Of a DNA stretch of 64,000 bases, positions 12,226 to 24,786 are shown piece after piece (positions within the stretch are counted from its first letter, which is position 1; each line of letters starts with the position of its first letter). Location of the stretch: assembly GCA_946408385.1 (NCBI GenBank), contig CAMJSB010000005.1, forward strand, positions 22,435 to 86,434, written 5' to 3'. Both the position numbers and the translations under genes were made by a program. Under the pieces are notes generated by a model. The model made no database searches and was not told the DNA's origin. It was given only the letters and a program-made list of their open reading frames with translations. The DNA is from an uncultured bacterium (lineage in GTDB: Bacteria; Patescibacteriota; Gracilibacteria; Absconditabacterales; Absconditicoccaceae).

Positions 12226-13383
12226 ATGGTATGAATTGAAAAATCTTCATCAGCATCAGTAGATGTGAATGAGTTGAAAAAAGAGTATGCTACATTGACA
12301 GATAAGGATCATAAAATTGCTTGGGCAAAGGAACGTATGAATAAGGTTATAAATTGAAACGTTTCTTTATCTGATGTCATTAATAAAATCAAGAATAATG
12401 AATTGACTAAACGACCTGCATGCCAGGAAGTTGTTATGGGAGTTCAAGCAGCTTTAAATATTTTGTGATACAATGTAGGAGGAGTCGATTGAATATGGTG
12501 AAATAATTCTAAGGCAGCGATGGAACAATTTTGAAAAAAATATAAATGTGAAGGATTGTCACTAAAATCTTTACAAACGCTTGTTGAGGCAGTGATAAAA
12601 TCTTGAGAACTTGAGCGTCTTTCAAAGGAAGTTGAGAATGTTTCTACGTATAAATTTTGAAAAAAAAGTAAAGTAGAAAGAAAAGATGTCGTAGCATTGA
12701 TTGATTCTTTGCCTAAACCATTTGATGGAATGCTTTTGAATTATGTTAAGACAAAGAATATTAAATGATTACAGCATTATTTAAATAGTGTTATTATCAA
12801 GGCATCTGATAAATATAAGACGAATTTGGTAAATCATCTTAAAGACAAATGAATTTGGTTACAAAATAATCAATTAATTGAAGATAATAAATTTTGACCG
12901 CAAACTTTAGAAACAATAAACTTTTTGGTAGCTAATCCGGAACCTTTATTCTCAGTTGGTGCTATGTCCAGAACGATGAAAGAACTTAATAATCTTGAAT
13001 GACAGATTGATACTAAAAAAAATTGAAAAAAAGAGTGACAAGGGGTTGAAAAGAAATCTCAGAATAAAAATGATGTAAAATTATATGGTTGGGGAAAAAT
13101 GGAAAAAGTAAAATGGAGGGAATTAGCTGGAGTTATAGTGAAAGTGAATCTAAAATATCCACAATTTGCGGAAAAAATGAATAAATTTGTGAAGGAAAGA
13201 AATGTTAAGTGATTGCAAACTGAGCTGAATAAGATGTTGGATAATATAACGCCTCAAAATAAAAACCGTATAAAGAAGAACCTTGAGAATAAGTGAATTT
13301 GGTTAAATAATGGTCATATCTATGAGGATTGAAAACTTTGACAGCAGACTATGGAAGTTTTAAAAAGTTTTCTAGATAACTAA
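12226..13383 (+). CDS. Peptidoglycan-binding-domain-like protein
   Basis: VQAALNILGYNVGGVDGIWGNNSKAAMEQFGKKYKC resembles PG_binding_1. Confidence 0.65.
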
Positions 13384-13500
13384 AAAAATATAGAAAATCT
13401 TAACAATTTGTTAAGATTTTCTTATTAATTATAGATTTTGAATTGGTTGTTTTTGAATAATTTGTAATATATTTAGATTTTAGCTGTGTATAATTTGAAT

Positions 13501-14091
13501 ATGTCGATTTGTATATGAGTAGATTGTGATGAAGTGCTTTCTGAGACACTAAATGAATTGATAAAATATCCACCACTCAAGGAAAAGAATCTGAAAAGAT
13601 CTGATATCACTTCATATGAATTATATGAAGTAGAGAAAATCTGATTATCAAAAGAAGAAATGGTTCAGGCTTTTTTTTCCTTTTTTGAATCGCCAGAATA
13701 TTATCTATGTCAGCCAGTTTCCTGAGCATATGAAAAATTATATGAACGGAAGGAGGCAGGACACAAATTGTTTGTAGTGACTGCAAGGAAAAAGCCACAT
13801 GAAGAATTGACTAGAAAATGGGTACAATCCCATTTTCCGTGAATATTCTCGGATTACTTATTTATGTGACAGTATACAGAAAACGAAATCCCCAAATCTC
13901 AGTTATGTAAAGATAGATGAATTCAGCTTTTGATAGATGATAATACTTTCAATATTGATGATATGAACTCGGTTTGAATACCATGATTTTTGTTGGATAA
14001 ACCGCGAAATCAAGGGGTAGATGATTCTAAGTTGTTACATAGAGTTTATTCGCGAGATGAGATTGATTTATCCCAATTTTTTAGAGTTTAA
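13501..14091 (+). CDS. 5'(3')-deoxyribonucleotidase-like HAD protein
   Basis: MSICIGVDCDEVLSETLNELIKY...FVVTARKK...LLIDDN. Confidence 0.7.
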
Positions 14092-14188
14092 TTTTTGATA
14101 TATAATATTAAAATCAAGCTAAACTTGACTTTTTGATTAAAAAACATATAATAATTATATTACAGATAATAAAAATAATAAAAACATT

Positions 14189-14497
14189 ATGGAAAAGATT
14201 TTTAAATCGTTTGAGGAGCTTCTAGATTTTGATTTCTCAGAGCTCGAGCCCCAGAAGAGCAATTACTTAAGGCTCATTCCCTCTGACGAAATTCTTCCAA
14301 AAGTAAGGGAAGAATTTGAACCAAAAAAATGGAGAATCATAGAAAGACACAATGCTTCGACTCCGGGAATCATTATGGAGATAACACCAAGGTGGATGAC
14401 AATCACAATCCATCGAAAAACGGGTTTTACAAGAAGAAAGGATTTTCCCATCTTCGGAAAAAATCCAAAGGATGTTATCCTGGATATCTTTGAATAA
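14189..14497 (+). CDS. Small hypothetical protein, no UGA-Gly codons
   Basis: Intact in standard code (102 aa); TTGACT/TATAAT upstream, hairpin and T-run downstream. Confidence 0.6.
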   Translation: MEKIFKSFEELLDFDFSELEPQKSNYLRLIPSDEILPKVREEFEPKKWRIIERHNASTPGIIMEITPRWMTITIHRKTGFTRRKDFPIFGKNPKDVILDIFE

Positions 14498-14619
14498 AAT
14501 TTAAAAGTGGCTAGGCAGAAAATTTCTTGCTTGGCCCATTTTTATTTTTGATTAAAATATTTGATTAAATTCATAAATTTTATATAAAAAATTAGATTTA
14601 ATATTCTAATCAGGCTAAT

Positions 14620-15357
14620 ATGGTGAAAGAACACTATAAAACAGTTTTTATTTCAGATATTCATATCGGTAATCCTAAAAATCAATCAGATAAACTTATC
14701 AGGTTTTTAGATTCTATATTTTTTGAAAATCTGATTATTATTTGAGATTTTATAGATTATCGACGGATAAATTGATACTGAGAATGGAAAGAAAAAGAAA
14801 AAAAAACTTTAAATTACATAAACAATTTATCCACAAATTGAGTAAATATCACATATATCCAATGAAATCATGATAGACAATTAAAATGCTCTGAAAAAAT
14901 TCATTTTAATAATATGACAATCTGTAAAAATACCTACTACACCACTACCAAATGAAAAACTTATTTCATACTCCATTGAGATAGCTTAATGTCCTGATTA
15001 ACGAATTCTGACCTAATTTGAATTTTATGGACTAAAATTTGTGGTTTATCTCTAAAATTTGAAAATATTTTAAATAAACATATCAGTAAAAAATCCCATA
15101 TTTCACCTTCAGAAAAAATAAATAAATACATAAAATCAATATTGTTTTCTCAAAAAAAAATCGAGAAGAGAATTAATAAATTTCTAAACAATTTAAATTG
15201 TGATTGAGCAATATTATGACATTTTCATAATCCTCAAAATTATTCACTTAATTGAGTTGATTATTTTAATACATGAGATCGAATAACCAATTGTTCTGCT
15301 GTAGTAGAAAATTTAGAATGAGATTTAAATCTGATTTATTATAAAAATAAATTTTAA
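14620..15357 (+). CDS. Metallophosphoesterase (LpxH-like fold)
   Basis: VFISDIHIGNPKNQ...IIIGDFIDYR...IQGNHD...LHGDS...LGHFHNP. Confidence 0.85.
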
Positions 15358-15430
15358 CCTAAAAAATTTGCAAAAAGAAGTAAAATAGATTATAATTGTG
15401 AGTGTGTAAAATTTATATTGATTTATTTTA

Positions 15431-16495
15431 ATGAAAAAAATAAATAAAACATTAATTATTGGTGGTGTGTTAGCTTGTTTTATTTTTAATTTAACGATTG
15501 CCGATAATTCGGATTGTCAGTTTTTTGAAAATCATGTTTATAGCCAGAAGGGTGCTAGTTCTAATTGATTTGATATTGTGAATCAAATTCGAGAAACAAC
15601 AGATTATCCATATACAAATTTTTTAACAGTGGAACAGCAGAAAGCAATTATTACAAAAGATGATCTTAATACGGCTCTTTTGAATCTTAAAAAATATTGT
15701 TGTAGTAAGGAATGATGATTAGCTAAAACATCAGAAACATGCGAAAAGGATAAAGCATTTTTTAATGATAATGTGGTTGATAGTAAATATTTATTTGATC
15801 ATATATTTGATGTTGTAATGAGGAGGTTAAATTGAATGACTTGAGATACAAATATTTATACAAAGACAAATATGACAGTAGATGATAGGTGATATGCTCG
15901 AAGACAACGGATTAGTAATCAGGCTATATCTATTGAATGATCTTCTCCTCAAAATTTTATAAATAAATATAAAGAGTTTTGGCAAAAAAGTTCATCAGAT
16001 TTGTGATATGATATTTCACAAAATGTTAGTAGTAAATTTATGAATCAGAGTTTATCAAATTTTTTGGAATATGTGAAATGATGATGAGGTTCCTCAGATA
16101 CTGAAAATGTATCAAATGCTATGAAAAGATACAATGAATGGACTTTATATGATAGATATATTAATGCATGTGCATTAAGTGAATATTTTTATGCTTTGTT
16201 GGCATTAACAACTGAGGATAAATATAACTATAATAGTAGAGATTTGATAATTCAAAAAATATCAAATCATTCGTGTGATAATGTGGTTTCTAGACAAATA
16301 ATATGAGAAAATAATTATGTTTCATCAGTGATGCAAAATTCTTTTAATGTTTTTTTGTCTAATTATATGGAAGGATATATGAATTATTTAAATGAGAGAC
16401 AGTTTAGATCTCAAAGCCTTTTTAAAAATGCGAAGGATAGATGGTTAGACGTGATTAGAGCTACATCTTGTTTGCAATCTAAATGTAATGCTTAA
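15431..16495 (+). CDS. Secreted Cys-containing hypothetical protein
   Basis: Signal peptide MKKINKTLIIGGVLACFIFNLTIADN; 355 codons in code 25. Confidence 0.6.
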
Positions 16496-16526
16496 TAACT
16501 TTTTATTTTTTATAGAAATATTTAAA

Positions 16527-17048
16527 ATGAATTGAAAAAAGATATTAGGGAAAATTAAAAAGATTTGTATTGTTACTGTATTTTTTGTTTTTAATTTGAT
16601 TTTTATTCCAAATTGTATTTATGCTCAGGATAATAATGATTTGGAAGTTGATTGATTTAATATTACACCAGAGTTGACTCAGAATGAAATGGATGTTGTT
16701 AATAATTCCATTGAAGAAATATGAATGACTTGATGAAAAGTATGGGAAAAATATAACGAAATTGCAAATTCTTGAAATTTTACAACTTCACAGCAAATTT
16801 CATCATGAATAATGAATTGGGATACGATTTTGCATTATTTAGTTTTTGTGGTTCAATTTTTGAGTCAATTATGATTGGTTGTTTGAGCAGGATTTATAAT
16901 ATTCGCATGATATAAATATATGCTTAGTGTGTTTAATGGATGACAGACTAAATCTAGTGTAATAACAAATGCAATAATATGAGTTGTTATAGTTATATTT
17001 TCTTATGCTATTTTAAAAGCTCTTACTTCAATGGTTGGTTTATCTTAA
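16527..17048 (+). CDS. TrbC/VirB2-like pilin (two TM segments)
   Basis: Signal peptide then LHYLVFVVQFLSQLGLVVGAGFIIFAGYKYMLSVFNGGQTKSSVITNAIIGVVIVIFSYAILKAL. Confidence 0.6.
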
Positions 17049-17079
17049 TTATATTAGTTTATGCAGAAATGGTGTATTT

Positions 17080-17859
17080 TTATTTTTTTTCGTTTTTCAT
17101 TTTTTCAAATAATTCTGGGAAACTATTAATTGCATGTAATGTTAATGGACTTGCAGATTTGATAGTGAAGTTTTTTACATTTCAGATGAAACTTAGCGTA
17201 GATACGACATCTCACCAAATTTTGTAGGTTGTGATGTGTTTAGTTCGTTCTTTCTTAAGTAGAGTATCTTTCATCATTCATATGAAATTTTTTGTAGGAC
17301 TTGCTCAAGGGTTAAAAACGATACAACGTTCAGGGTTTCTGTGTTTTGTTACGATATAACAAATAGTTCATCATAGAGAGTGTCCACATATCCATTTTTT
17401 TGCATCAGGATATTTTATTTGGATTTCATCGAAAAATTTTAAAGATTCTTGTACACGTTCATCGATTCAATTTACTCAGAGAACGATTTGTATATCGCTG
17501 AAAATATCTTTTATATCTTTAAAATCTGTTCACCTATAACAAATTAAAATAATATTTTCTGTACGATGTTTATATGCAGCATGTACTAAAAAATTTGTAT
17601 CTTTATCTAAAATCCAATTTCATACTTCTTCTGTGCGTTGTTCGGGTGGAAGGTATACTTCTTTAACAACTGAAACTATTTGATCATCATGTTCTTGTAT
17701 ATCAGATTTTTGAAAGTTTTTTTTTCATAAAATTTTAGCAAATCATTTGGCTATTCTCTGTGAACTTTTACTAGAATCTCAAAAATTTTGATATTGTGCA
17801 AAATTGTTTTTATCATTGAAATTGTTTTGATTATCTGTCGAAATAAGAGGTCTTATCAT
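17080..17859 (-). CDS. Lipase class 3-like alpha/beta hydrolase
   Basis: LICYRGTDFKDIKDIFSDIQI...KKWICGHSLGGTICYIV (GHSLGG with UGA-UGA). Confidence 0.75.
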
Positions 17860-18651
17860 TTAATCTAGGCTAAATACAGATAAAAATTCTGGCAAGTGAA
17901 GATAGCTTAAAGTTTTTTGTTGAAGTTTAGCTTTTTCCTGTTCTGAATATAATTTAGATGATCACGATAGTCTATTTCATTCATGGTCGTGTATATCTTG
18001 TAACAAATATATGCAATTTCATGTGTAACAAAATTTGACAATCCAAAAATCTTTTTTCAAAATTTTTAATATTTTTACAACTTCGGGAGAGAGCATTAAT
18101 GCATCAGTTTGATTATCGTAATTCGCTGAGAATCATCAGTAATTTACTCTTTTAGTCTTTAATTTATTATATCAAAATTTGGATATTTTTCGTATTAAAA
18201 CTAATAATAGAATTCCTCCTCAAATTGTGTTTAGCCAAAATAGAATATTCCAAAGTCCTCATTTGTTGTATAGCCGTGAAAGTAGTCCAAATATAGCCCC
18301 CCATCATAAAAATCACCATAATAATGGTAAAAATGATGGGTTATCTAGTAGATTCTTTTTCAGATCCAGAGAAAGTTGAAATATGTTTTTAAATTTAGGG
18401 TTGAAAAATCAGATTTTATAAATTATTCATTGTTCATTGATGTCGTGGTCGGCGGTTAATCATTCAAATTCACCCCCTTCTATAAAATAGTTATTTCCGA
18501 TTTCTTGGAAAGTGTATTTAAAATGGATATCTATGATTATAGGAGATATAAATCAAAGTTTTTGAAGTATTTCATTTTGATGCTGAAAATATAGTTTTGA
18601 TGGAGAAAACTTAAGATTTGTTTGATTATAATTTTGTGTATTTCCTAGCAT
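17860..18651 (-). CDS. Membrane protein of unknown function, directly upstream of the lipase-like gene
   Basis: 264 codons, TM region FLPLLWGFLGWGAIFGLL...; TAA directly abuts next ATG. Confidence 0.6.
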
Positions 18652-18838
18652 TATTTACTACTTTTTATAAATTTAGTAGATATTAAATTATATTCAATTT
18701 TTGTATAAAAAGCAAAAAAATATTAACTTTTTTGAATTGATTATAAGTAGATATATTTATATAAAAAAGTCAATCTGTTTATGTGGTAAATACATCCAAA
18801 AATTTGCAAAATTTTATGTTTTTGAGTATAATATATGC

Positions 18839-19090
18839 GAGATAAGTTACTTACCGTAAGGTTCTACCCACACAGTATTCCCTTATACTAGGTTGCTTAC
18901 CTCAAGGATGTATTCATCCTATTTTCATCTCAGTGTACTACCCATTAGACTGGGATGAGTTAGGATCAACCCGAATTGATTTTTTATGGATCTATGCCTT
19001 TGTCTTGAATTTTAAGGTAAAGAGATCGATCCATATAATGGATTGCCTTTCGGGTTGGTCATAAACGGAAGGGTTGCCTTCCGTTTTTTC
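18839..19090 (+). ncRNA. Unassigned ~250-nt structured RNA
   Basis: TTGCAA-17-TATAAT at 18804-18832; stems GGATGtattCATCC, CATCtCAGT/ACTGgGATG, ATGGATC/GATcCAT, long-range CAACCCGAA/TTCGGGTTG; terminator AAACGGAAGGGTTGCCTTCCGTTTTTT. Confidence 0.6.
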
Positions 19091-19194
19091 TTTTGTAGAA
19101 ATATTTTAAGGCTTTTGATAGATAGTGATTTTGCTTGTTTTTTTTGCATAAAAGTATATTAAATTATTTGTTTTAAATATGTTTTTATGTGCTG

Positions 19195-20166
19195 ATGGCT
19201 ATTTATCAATGAATGCAAAGTTTTAAGGAAGAAAATCAAAGAAAAACAGTTTTGTTGTTAATTCTTTTTCCTGCAGTTTTGTTTGTGATTTTTTGGGTGG
19301 TGTTTACTTTGTTTTTTACGAATACAAAGTCTTGGGATGATTGATTAAGTATGACGTTAGGTATTTTCCCATTGGTATTTATATGATTGGGTATTCGATG
19401 ATTGGTATCATTTTTTTTACAAAAAGACATTATGTTTTGACTTTCTGGAGCTAAGCCAATAACAAGAAAAGAAAATCCTGAATTATATAATATTGTTGAA
19501 AATTTATGTATTTCTAAAGGGCTTCCAATGCCAAAAATTGCAATAATGCAAGAACCTTGAATGAACGCATTTGCTACATGATGGAAAAAAGATGATTCCT
19601 GGGTGGCTTTTACATCTGGATTAATTCAAAATTTAGATAAAAAAGAAATTGAAGCTGTAGCTGGTCATGAATTAACTCATTTAATAAATAAAGATTCACT
19701 TTTGATGTATGTCGCTTATGTATTTGTAGGGGTAGTGAGTTTAGTTGGGCAATATATATTAAGGATTGGATATTCTGGTTCATCTTCTAAAAAGACTTCG
19801 TGAATCTATATTTTTGGTATAGCTTTCTTAGTTCTTTGATACTTATTTTATCCATTAATTAAATTGGCTATTTCACGTAAAAGAGAGTATATGGCTGATT
19901 TAGGGTCAGTGGAGTTGACTAGGGATAATCAGTCGATGATTTCAGCTTTGAAAAAAATCTCTAGCAATTCATATGTAGCTAAGGCGAATTCTTGAATCTC
20001 ATCATTTTTTATTGCAGAACCGAAAATTTCAGAATCACATGTAAATAATTATGTGTATTGAGTGGAAAATTATGCATCGAGTGATTGAAAAATAAAAACA
20101 TCGATATGGGATTCTCACCCTAGTATTCATGATAGAATTGAAAAATTACAAAGTTATTGATGATAA
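19195..20166 (+). CDS. htpX: M48 family metalloprotease HtpX
   Basis: [55 protein letters not shown]...[14 protein letters not shown]. Confidence 0.9.
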
Positions 20167-20169
20167 AGT

Positions 20170-20538
20170 TTATTTGAGCATCTCTTTTCCTTTTTTGAGT
20201 ATCTCTTTTTTCTTATCCCTGTTTGTTTTTAGGTAGTGCCATTTTTTAAAAATTAGGTATACGTACGTAATTACGGTTAAATAGATTTCTCATAATGTTA
20301 AATATATTAAGGTTGTATATTGAAATTGTGATATTCATAGTAGAAAAAATAGTAAAGAAGAAATTAATCGGAAAGAATAATTTGATTTGTTATTATATCA
20401 CATAATTTCAGCATCATTTTTGGTACATCCAGGAACGAATGCTATAAAATTTCAGATTCAAGCTGCTCAATAGGCTGTAATTAAAATCCAAAGGACTATG
20501 TTAAATCGGAATTGATCTAAAGGTAGAGGTAAAGTCAT
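20170..20538 (-). CDS. Membrane hypothetical protein
   Basis: 123 codons in code 25, several TM stretches. Confidence 0.5.
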
Positions 20539-20558
20539 TAAGATTTTTTGATATAAAA

Positions 20559-21386
20559 TTAAATTTTTTCAGCGAAAATTATCATCCTTTTGTCGGTTCT
20601 TCAAATAGGATAACATCACATTAATGTGATGTATTCAGTTCAATCTTCTCAAAAATTAGTATAAGTATCATTTACATCTTTTGGTCTTACAACTACTGTT
20701 TTTATAACTTTGTATTCGTATAGTATACCATCCCATACAACCTGGATTTTATCATTTTCTTTTAGTTGAGGAATATTACGAAAAACTGTTCAATATGGGT
20801 TCTTTTTCCAATATTCTTGTGAAGTGTGTCCAAAAAAGAAAGCATTTCATCATTCTCATGGGTTTGGTGTGGTTGGATATTTAACCACTCAATTTTCTAA
20901 ATCTGAATCGAAACTGGTTTCTGTAAAATCTTCTTGGTTTGTTATATGGCTTTCAACCAAAGGGACATCTAAATTTATGGCAGGAATTATTAATCTATTT
21001 GTTGGTGGTAACATATTAAATGAAAGGTCATAGCTGTCCAAATTTTGTTGTAGGTAATGGTCCATATCCGTTGCTACCTCTTGTTCCATGGAAATTACTC
21101 CTGCATATTGTTCCACTAGATTTTCAACTTGCTGATTAGATCAATGTTGTCCGTTAAATGAAGAATTAATATCGTCTTCAGAAATTCAAAATACTTCGTT
21201 TGGAGAGAAACGATCTGTGAAATTATCGATTACTAATTGCGCGTTTGTAATTAGATAAGTTCATAGAAATAAAACAGTGAAAATTAGTCCAAGAACTTTT
21301 AGTTCTTTAAAGAATTTTGAAAATTTATAAAATTTATTTTTAGGTTGAGTTAGTACGTATTCAAGATCATTTAATGTTTGATACAT
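20559..21386 (-). CDS. Sortase
   Basis: NRLIIPAINLDVPLVES...NAFFFGHTSQEYW...EYITLMGCYPIGRTDKRMIIFA (His, Cys, Arg). Confidence 0.8.
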
Positions 21387-21555
21387 TCAAGTAATAATTG
21401 GATATAAAGTGATACATAATTATATTCTTAAAACTGAAAAAATGCAAAAAATCGGCCACTTTTTCTCAGATTTCTTTATTTAATTTAAGAACTTGATGTA
21501 TTTTTTGTTGACTTGGTGAAAATTATAGGAAAATTTGATAACTATTGGTTATAAA

Positions 21556-21585
21556 AAACCGACATTTTGGTGTCGGTTCATTGTT
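21556..21585. terminator. Terminator hairpin
   Basis: aaaaaaccgacattttggtgtcggttcattgtttt. Confidence 0.55.
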
Positions 21586-21672
21586 TTATGTTGGTAATGT
21601 TAATAATCCACATAAGATTTTTCGCTAACGTACAGAATGACATGATTTTACTACATTCTGACTAATAAGTGT

Positions 21673-22137
21673 TTAATTCAAGGCTGCTGAATTTGTGATT
21701 TGAACTTGAATTTCTCAAAGTTCTTCCATGTTGGCTTGATCTCACATTTGAGTAGTTAGATATCATGGGTATTTATCGAAAAATACGTGTCATGGACATT
21801 CGTTTATTTGCCAATCTTCACCTAGTCCATACATTGGATAGAGCTTCAAGTGTAGGTGATTTACTCACATTCATTCCATAATCATTCATACACGCTGAAC
21901 TTTTAGACTTTTTTTGAGTATATCGATTACTTCTTTGGCGGTAGACATTAATCTTCAATAAAACTTTTCATCGTCAATCAAAAATAAATCTGAATCATAA
22001 TGTTTCTTTGGAATAACTAATGTTTGTCATTTTACGTTTGGCATGATATCCAAAAATGCTAAGAATTCGTCATTTTCCCAAATTTTGAAGCATGGAGATT
22101 CTCCATTGGCGATTTTACAGAAAATACAGTCAGACAT
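21673..22137 (-). CDS. HIT family hydrolase
   Basis: MSDCIFCKIANGESPCFKIWENDEFLAFLDIMPNVKGQTLVIPKKHY...NVSHLHLKLYP. Confidence 0.85.
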
Positions 22138-22163
22138 GATTATATTATTTTAGTAAATAAATA

Positions 22164-22580
22164 TTAGCAGAATATTAATTCACAATTGTTATTTTTTGCC
22201 CAATCTTGAATGATTTTTTTGTCGTTATTTGCTAGCCTTGCAAAGCTGATATTGTCGAGGATGAATAAAGCATTTTCATAATCATTTTTTCATTTAATTA
22301 TTCAATTTAGTATTTCAATTGAAGATTCATTCGTTTTTGAAATGTTTTTTTTGCTTGTAATGTCTCATGTAGCTAAGAATTCATCGAATGTAATCTTTTC
22401 GTTCAATAAATCTTCATAAGCTTCGAAAATAAATCAAAATTTATGAGCAATTTTCAGATTTTTATTTCATCTTTCTTCTAGTTTTTTGGCAGTAGCTGAA
22501 ATCTTTTTTTTCTCTTTAATTACAAAATCGTCATCTTCTGGCCGTAATAATTCGAGTAATAAATCAAAATATTTTTGCAT
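22164..22580 (-). CDS. Hypothetical protein
   Basis: 139 codons in code 25, upstream of HIT gene. Confidence 0.45.
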
Positions 22581-22583
22581 TGT

Positions 22584-23204
22584 TTATTGTATCATAGAAT
22601 AAAATTCTTCTTTTCATTTTTCATCCAATCATAATTTATCCACAATCTGCTCTGAATAAGAATTGATAACCATATTGATTGTTTTCTCTTCAGACAATCC
22701 ACGACTTTGCATATAGAAAAGTCTTTCTGGAGATATACGTTGAATTTTTGCTCAATGGGATGCTTTTACGTCTGGAGAATCCACTCTAAGTCATGGAATG
22801 AGAGAAATGTATTTCGCATTTCATAGTAAAAGGGTTTCTTCGTAAAGTTTAGCCTCGACATTTTTTATGTCTTTTTCTATGTGTAAATTTCCATTTAAAG
22901 TAATAGATGCATTATCTGAAGCTAAAGCAATGACATTGATTCAGACTTTTGTATTGCTTACTTTAAAATTTGTATTTATATCTAGTTTTATATTTTGATT
23001 CTCAATTGCAGGAATTAGAAAGTAACATTCAATTTTCGAATTTTCATTTTGGATATCAAAGTGGAATGAAATCTGACTGCTCTTAATTACGGCTCAAAAT
23101 TTTATATTTGAGTTAGAATCTGGAATAATTTGAAAATCATTTTCTTCATTCTCAAATTTACGCAAAATATTTTTTTCAGAATTTTTCCAAATGATTTTTT
23201 GCAT
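22584..23204 (-). CDS. Short SufB/SufD-like FeS assembly scaffold
   Basis: C-terminus SPDVKASHGAKIQRISPERLFYMQSRGLSEEKTINMVINSYSEQIVDKL; only 207 codons. Confidence 0.75.
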
Positions 23205-23491
23205 TATTCATTTTCTGGATTTGTAAATCAAAATTCTCATTCAACATTTTCATATCCATTGTTATCATTGAAAAATCACTCTAAATCTTTCATAACATCT
23301 TCTTCAAAGTCTCATTCTTCATTCTCTGTGATGTTGATTTCGGATATTTCTCATGTCTCTGCAATATTTTCTGTTGTTATAGGTTTATCACTTATATTAT
23401 TATTTTCTCTACTTCAAAATCATAAGTATAGTATAATTCATATAATTATCAGTAATATTAATAGTAGAATGACTTTTAATTGTTTTTTCAT
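23204..23491 (-). CDS. Small membrane-anchored acidic protein
   Basis: MKKQLKVILLLILLIIIGIILYLGFGSRENNN...; TAATG overlap with sufBD-like gene. Confidence 0.5.
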
Positions 23492-23645
23492 TTTTTACGG
23501 TAAAAAATATAAAATGAATATAATTAATATATATTTTCATATGTTCAATTCAAATATTGGATTTTAATAAAATGATTTCAACTTGACTTTTAATGAAATA
23601 TTATGTATAATATGCATATCTTTATCTTTATATATACTATATATC

Positions 23646-24365
23646 ATGGGTGCAACAAATAATCTTAGTTATGATGCATGGAAAGAATATTTAAAAAATG
23701 ATAAAGACATGAATTCGAAGTGGAAATCTTTGATTGAATTATGAGAAAATGTTAAAAAGGATTTAAAAGAAAATTTGAATTCTTTACCTTATTCAGAGGC
23801 TTTAAAAAGAAGAAGATTTTTAACTGCAAGAAATATTTTTAATATAATCAGTACTGCAAAAGAAAAACCAAATTTTGACTGGAAACAAAAGCTAATTTTT
23901 AATGAAAAGGATGAACGTGATGAATATGTTATTCAATGTAAAAATCCTTCAAGCGATTATATTTTTAGGAGAATTAAAGAAGAAAGATGAGTGGCAAATA
24001 TGCATTGAGAAAGTATAAATAAGTATTTACAACCTGTAGCGGATAAAATTTGGGCATTAAAAGAGACTCTTAGAGTTTCTATTCAAACTGAGACTAAACC
24101 ATCAGATTTGTCTTATGAAGCCATGAAAACTGAAGTCAAAAAAGATGAATGAGCAGAAAATCATTATGGGTGAGATGATGAAAATATTATGAATGATGAT
24201 GGAGATATAGTTCTAAATCCAAAATATGAACACATTCCTAATGAAGAAAAAGTTCAAGAGGAGGGAGATGTAGAAGATAAGACGAAAACTGGAGATAAAA
24301 AGGTTGAAAAAGAGAAAAAATCTGATTCAAGACAACTAGAAATTCCATTTGACTATGAAGATTAA
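23646..24365 (+). CDS. Hypothetical protein
   Basis: 240 codons in code 25; TTGACT-17-TATAAT upstream. Confidence 0.55.
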
Positions 24366-24399
24366 AATAAAAAATATCAAAAAATAAAAATTTAAAATT

Positions 24400-24711
24400 A
24401 TGAAAAAGGTATTATTATTCATTTGGCTATGTATAACAGGTTTGCTATCAGTAGTAATATCCGTGTTATGTGTAGACTGGTGGCTTGGTGGAGGCTATGC
24501 AGGGATTCTTAATCACAACTATGAGCCGGCGTATCTTTCACAAGTTTGGGAAATTGTATCTCACATCTACACTTGGACTCCAGAAGGAACATTGTTTAGG
24601 GGAATTTTCTTTCTGGTTGCATTCGTCATAATGTTTGGATTGCCCATAGTATTAGCAGTGTACCTTTACAAACAAACTCTAAAAATTTACAAGAAGTATC
24701 GGGAGCTATAA
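24400..24711 (+). CDS. Small membrane protein, no UGA-Gly codons
   Basis: Intact in standard code: MKKVLLFIWLCITGLLSVVISVLCVDWWLGGGYAGIL...; all Gly GGN. Confidence 0.65.
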   Translation: MKKVLLFIWLCITGLLSVVISVLCVDWWLGGGYAGILNHNYEPAYLSQVWEIVSHIYTWTPEGTLFRGIFFLVAFVIMFGLPIVLAVYLYKQTLKIYKKYREL

Positions 24712-24727
24712 CTCTCGATATTTTTTA
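24692..24727 (+). terminator. Terminator whose loop contains the stop codon of the preceding ORF
   Basis: TATCGGGAG ctataa CTCTCGATA TTTTTT. Confidence 0.6.
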
Positions 24728-24759
24728 AAAAATTAATTTGTTTGTATTTCAATAATAAA

Positions 24760-24786
24760 TTCCTATCCTATGGTAGGAATTTTTAT
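24760..24786 (+). terminator. Second terminator hairpin
   Basis: aaattcctatcctatggtaggaattttt. Confidence 0.6.

Noticed and set aside
2664-18875. Shared TAAGGTTCTACC(C)ACAC string at ~2664 and ~18851
   Set aside because: Only ~16 nt with a gap; in 64 kb this can occur by chance and the surrounding structures differ.
23130-23567. 145-aa plus-strand ORF
   Set aside because: Antisense to the SufBD-like gene and the small membrane protein on the minus strand; low-complexity Ser/Phe/His translation.
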